A stretch of DNA of 64,000 nucleotides from Citrus sinensis. Lineage: Eukaryota; Streptophyta; Magnoliopsida; Sapindales; Rutaceae. The notes below the pieces were generated by a model. It ran no database searches, was not told where the DNA came from, and worked only from the letters and a program-made list of their open reading frames with translations. The position numbers and the translations under genes were made by a program. Position 1 is the stretch's first letter, and each line of letters starts with the position of its first letter. The DNA lies in NCBI RefSeq assembly GCF_022201045.2, contig NC_068559.1, positions 4,686,501 through 4,750,500 of the forward strand. The letters run 5' to 3'. Below, piece after piece: positions 61,400 to 64,000 of this stretch.

Positions 61400-62615
61400 T
61401 ATTTACTTACAAGAGTAGGACGTCCCTCTAAATTCCTTCTAGAGCCCCACTTTAATTGAAATTATCTAAAAATTTAAATAAATTATTCTTTTAATAACTT
61501 TTTACATCCACTCCATTCCATAATTTATATTATATTTTAGATTTTAATTTTTTTTTAAACTTTTAAGAATTAAGAAGTATGAAGGTAGAAATTATACAAT
61601 AAAAAAAATAATTTAAGATTTTAGGATGTGTACGCATTTATAAATAAAAATTTAAAAGAAATATTCTTTTTAAGATAAAATAATTGATTTTAATTTATTG
61701 GGTTAGTATTTAATAAACTAAGGTAAGGGTATTTTAGGGAATAGAATTGAAAAGAAATGTTATAAAATCGTTGAGGGGTGTTAAAAGCTATGCTCTATTT
61801 ATAATCCTTGGGCTAAGGTTAAGGATGTCTGTGTTGGTAACCAAATCTATTTATTTTATTTTTATTTTAATAATAAAAGTTTTGTTTGATTATTAGGTAC
61901 TTTTTTTTCTTTTATATATAAATCATCTCATTTTTAACATTTGTATTATGTCAGAAGCTTTTCCATTTTTATACATAAACTATAAGCCTCGATATTCAGA
62001 TTGCATCATATTAAAATTATTTCATTTTATTCAAGAAAATTTCTATGTTTTTGCGGAGCATAACTCTTCTGTAAACACTGAGATTTCATCAATTAATTAA
62101 ACTACTACTAGTACCCACATAAACTATGAGATTTCATCGATTAAAACTTAATTGTTGCGAATTATTGACAACCATTGAATTTGAATGTTCAGAGCCTTGT
62201 GCCACTTCTTGCCTTGCTATTCATTCTTAATTAATATCAAAATGTTGAGCATTTTTCTCTCTTTATTTCTTGCTATTATTCATCAATTCTTGCTCTTACA
62301 GAATTATTTAAACCTGAATGAAGAGTTTCTACTCAGTAATTCTTCATCCAAAGTCCAAACACTTTAGCTGTGCAAGTATGCTGAGTTCCAAATACAGAGC
62401 TTTGAAAACTAAGAAACAAATAGACATCGCTATCACAACATAGGACTGAATATTGTATCGCAATCTAAAGTCAATAGAAGAAGAATCTTCATAAAAAAAT
62501 TGTCTACATATACTTACACCATCCACTAAATCAAAAACAAACAAACAAACAAGTAAACTATCTATCTTTTCAATAGTTAGAAATCAGAAAGGAACTGAAA
62601 CAAAACCTTAATTGT
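61400..62615. other. Intergenic region between COX16 and the NPH3-like gene
   Basis: Plain AT-rich DNA with no ORF of interest. The right end (about 62350-62615) probably holds the 3' untranslated region of the NPH3-like gene. Confidence 0.5.
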
Positions 62616-64000
62616 CTAAGATTGGAAAATAGCATCTCCTGAATTACCATTACTTTGATTTACTTTTGCATTCATAAGTGGTGCCGTTGATGAGGGAGAT
62701 TCTTTGGGATTGCAGGTTTTTGGCACTTTTAGACCACTGGACTTCGACTTTAATCTAAATGGGAATTTCTTTGAGAATATGTTCCAACTCCCTTTCGCTT
62801 TCACCAACTTCTCAATCTCTTGTTTCATGCTCATGCACTCTTTCTCGAGGTCAGAAACACGCTCCCTCATGTTGTCCACAGCTACAATGGAGTCTTGAGA
62901 GTTTCGTGCTTGGGCGTGACCATCGTTTCTGGTGAGTGCAAGATTCCCACTTGGATTTTGCGAGTTATCAAGGTTGTCAGAGACAAAGAACCAACCAGCT
63001 ATGGAGGTACGGAGCCTAAGCTGTTCAAAGAACAGAACTTGTACAATGACTCGAAGTGGCAGCCTTTCGTTCTGGGCTGCATGGGTGCTGGCTTCCAGGG
63101 AGAGCTTCTGGCAGTCCATGAGCCGGCAAATCTGCTCCCTCTCGGAGTCTGTCAGCCAGGGATGAGCCTGACAGTTGAGAAATGCATCAGCATCTCGTAC
63201 AAAAGATGAAATTAGTAACATAAGATGCATGGGTAACATTGACAATAATTGACTGATAGAGGACACTCTAGTAACCGAATACAAAGTTGCATTGTTACCT
63301 TGAGAAATATATCAATAGCACGGTAGATTCCATCATCCAATGGCCTAGCATAGTCAGGAATTGCAGAAGCAAGTGACTGAAATTTTGGCAACTTCAAATT
63401 GACATCAGGTGCTACCTCAGACAGATATCCATCCACCAGATTAGCTACCATTGTCATTGGCGTCAGTGAATGGGAACCTCCAATCAACTGACCCTCATCA
63501 GTTATACAATTTGAATCAATTGTATCATGATTAATCAGCATGAAGTGATCAAGAATCCGCTGAACACAGTCGATGTCATACAGGGTCTCCACTGAGTACC
63601 CCATATTCGGGATTAGGAGATCTTCAAGAGCTGCTTGATCCAACTGGGAGCCAATCCGTTTCTCCAAGATTTCTCGACATGATTGGCTAGCCTGTAGTTT
63701 CAGTGATGTGCGTAGAAGTCTAAGCAGAAATTTTGTTGGTGTGACCCCCTTTTTATCAGGTATTAACTCCACTAATTCTTCAAGGAGAGTCCTTTGAAAT
63801 TCCTCGGATGGTGCAGAAATAATCGATACAGGTTCAACACGGCTCCCATTCTGGAAGCTTGACTGTCTACCTAGCAACGGCAGATGCCTCTTCGCATAGT
63901 GAATAATGGACCCAGCAATGCTTTCTTGCTTTATGCTGCTCATTCCAACAGCCAGAATCAGCCTTTTGTAAAGTGGGAGTCTAAGGAAAGACACATCCTC
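62616..64000 (-). CDS. NPH3/RPT2-like BTB protein, At5g03250 type (3' part)
   Basis: Partial; the 5' end lies right of the window. Two exons are visible: 63299 to beyond 64000, and 62616-63167 (183 codons plus stop), with a GTAACA donor and a TCAG acceptor, phase 0. The NPH3 domain covers almost all of the first: [73 protein letters not shown]. The next exon gives [17 protein letters not shown] and [20 protein letters not shown] coiled-coil follows ([20 protein letters not shown]), then a basic tail. It is most like Arabidopsis At5g03250 from family memory. Proteins of this family act as plasma-membrane or CUL3-linked adaptors, for example in phototropism; the role of this clade is not settled. 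No disruption seen. Confidence 0.92.

Noticed and set aside
62820..63209. 129-residue plus-strand frame
   Set aside because: Shadow of the last exon of the NPH3-like gene.
1..64000. tRNA, rRNA or known microRNA genes
   Set aside because: I scanned for tRNA B-box text and a few well-known conserved miRNA sequences and saw none. A covariance-model search would be decisive.

Overview
The window is eudicot plant nuclear DNA. Genes have short GT-AG introns, intergenic DNA is very AT-rich, homopolymer and microsatellite runs are common, and the proteins belong to plant families (class I GATA factor, EDR2-like PH-START protein, plant-length ribophorin I, BAHD acyltransferase, COX16, NPH3/RPT2-like). 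A woody rosid such as Citrus would fit, but that is a guess. There is no bacterial, viral or organellar block.

Layout. 1-6.5 kb: gene-poor, with poly-C runs, a GC-rich island with a G-box and one Tourist-like MITE candidate. 6.55-8.15 kb (-): a two-exon GATA8-like transcription factor. 8.2-19.3 kb: no gene I can support; it holds two Mutator-type MITE families and several GC-rich ACGT-rich islands, one with a G-box/TATA promoter layout but no coding region behind it. 19.37-26.95 kb (-): a 21-exon PH-START-DUF1336 (EDR2-like) gene, all splice sites traced. 29.83-33.85 kb (-): 8-exon ribophorin I (OST1), divergent from an intronless BAHD acyltransferase at 34.95-36.40 kb (+). 36.4-54.6 kb: a transposon graveyard. 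It holds a third MITE copy, a solo LTR with an internal 49-bp tandem repeat, a solo LTR split by an hAT element, a LINE relic split by a Mutator foldback that is itself split by an hAT, a probable dead small secreted cysteine-rich peptide gene, a 225-bp tandem duplication, and a complete but dead Ty1/copia element whose gag is split by another solo LTR. 54.6-59.6 kb: AT-rich intergenic DNA with an orphan NPH3-like first exon, a 117-bp tandem duplication and a foldback. 59.60-61.27 kb (-): 3-exon COX16. 62.62 kb to the right edge (-): 3' part of an NPH3/BTB gene similar to Arabidopsis At5g03250.

The host genes are functionally unrelated: a nuclear regulator, a membrane-lipid-binding defence/senescence regulator, the ER N-glycosylation machinery, specialised acylation, mitochondrial complex IV assembly and a phototropism-type adaptor. 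The strongest structural signal is the nested mobile DNA. Its insertion order can be read from exact target-site duplications: TTAGT, GAAGG, CAATC, GTCGTACT, CTCATACC, AAATTTTAA, TTACATTAA and TATATATAT. I found no clear new biological system. The best candidates for unexplained function are the orphan promoter island near 14.5 kb, the broken secreted-peptide gene near 45.9 kb and the orphan NPH3 exon at 54.8 kb. Exon boundaries were worked out by hand from GT/AG sites, phase and family similarity; family names rest on recalled family features, not on a search.
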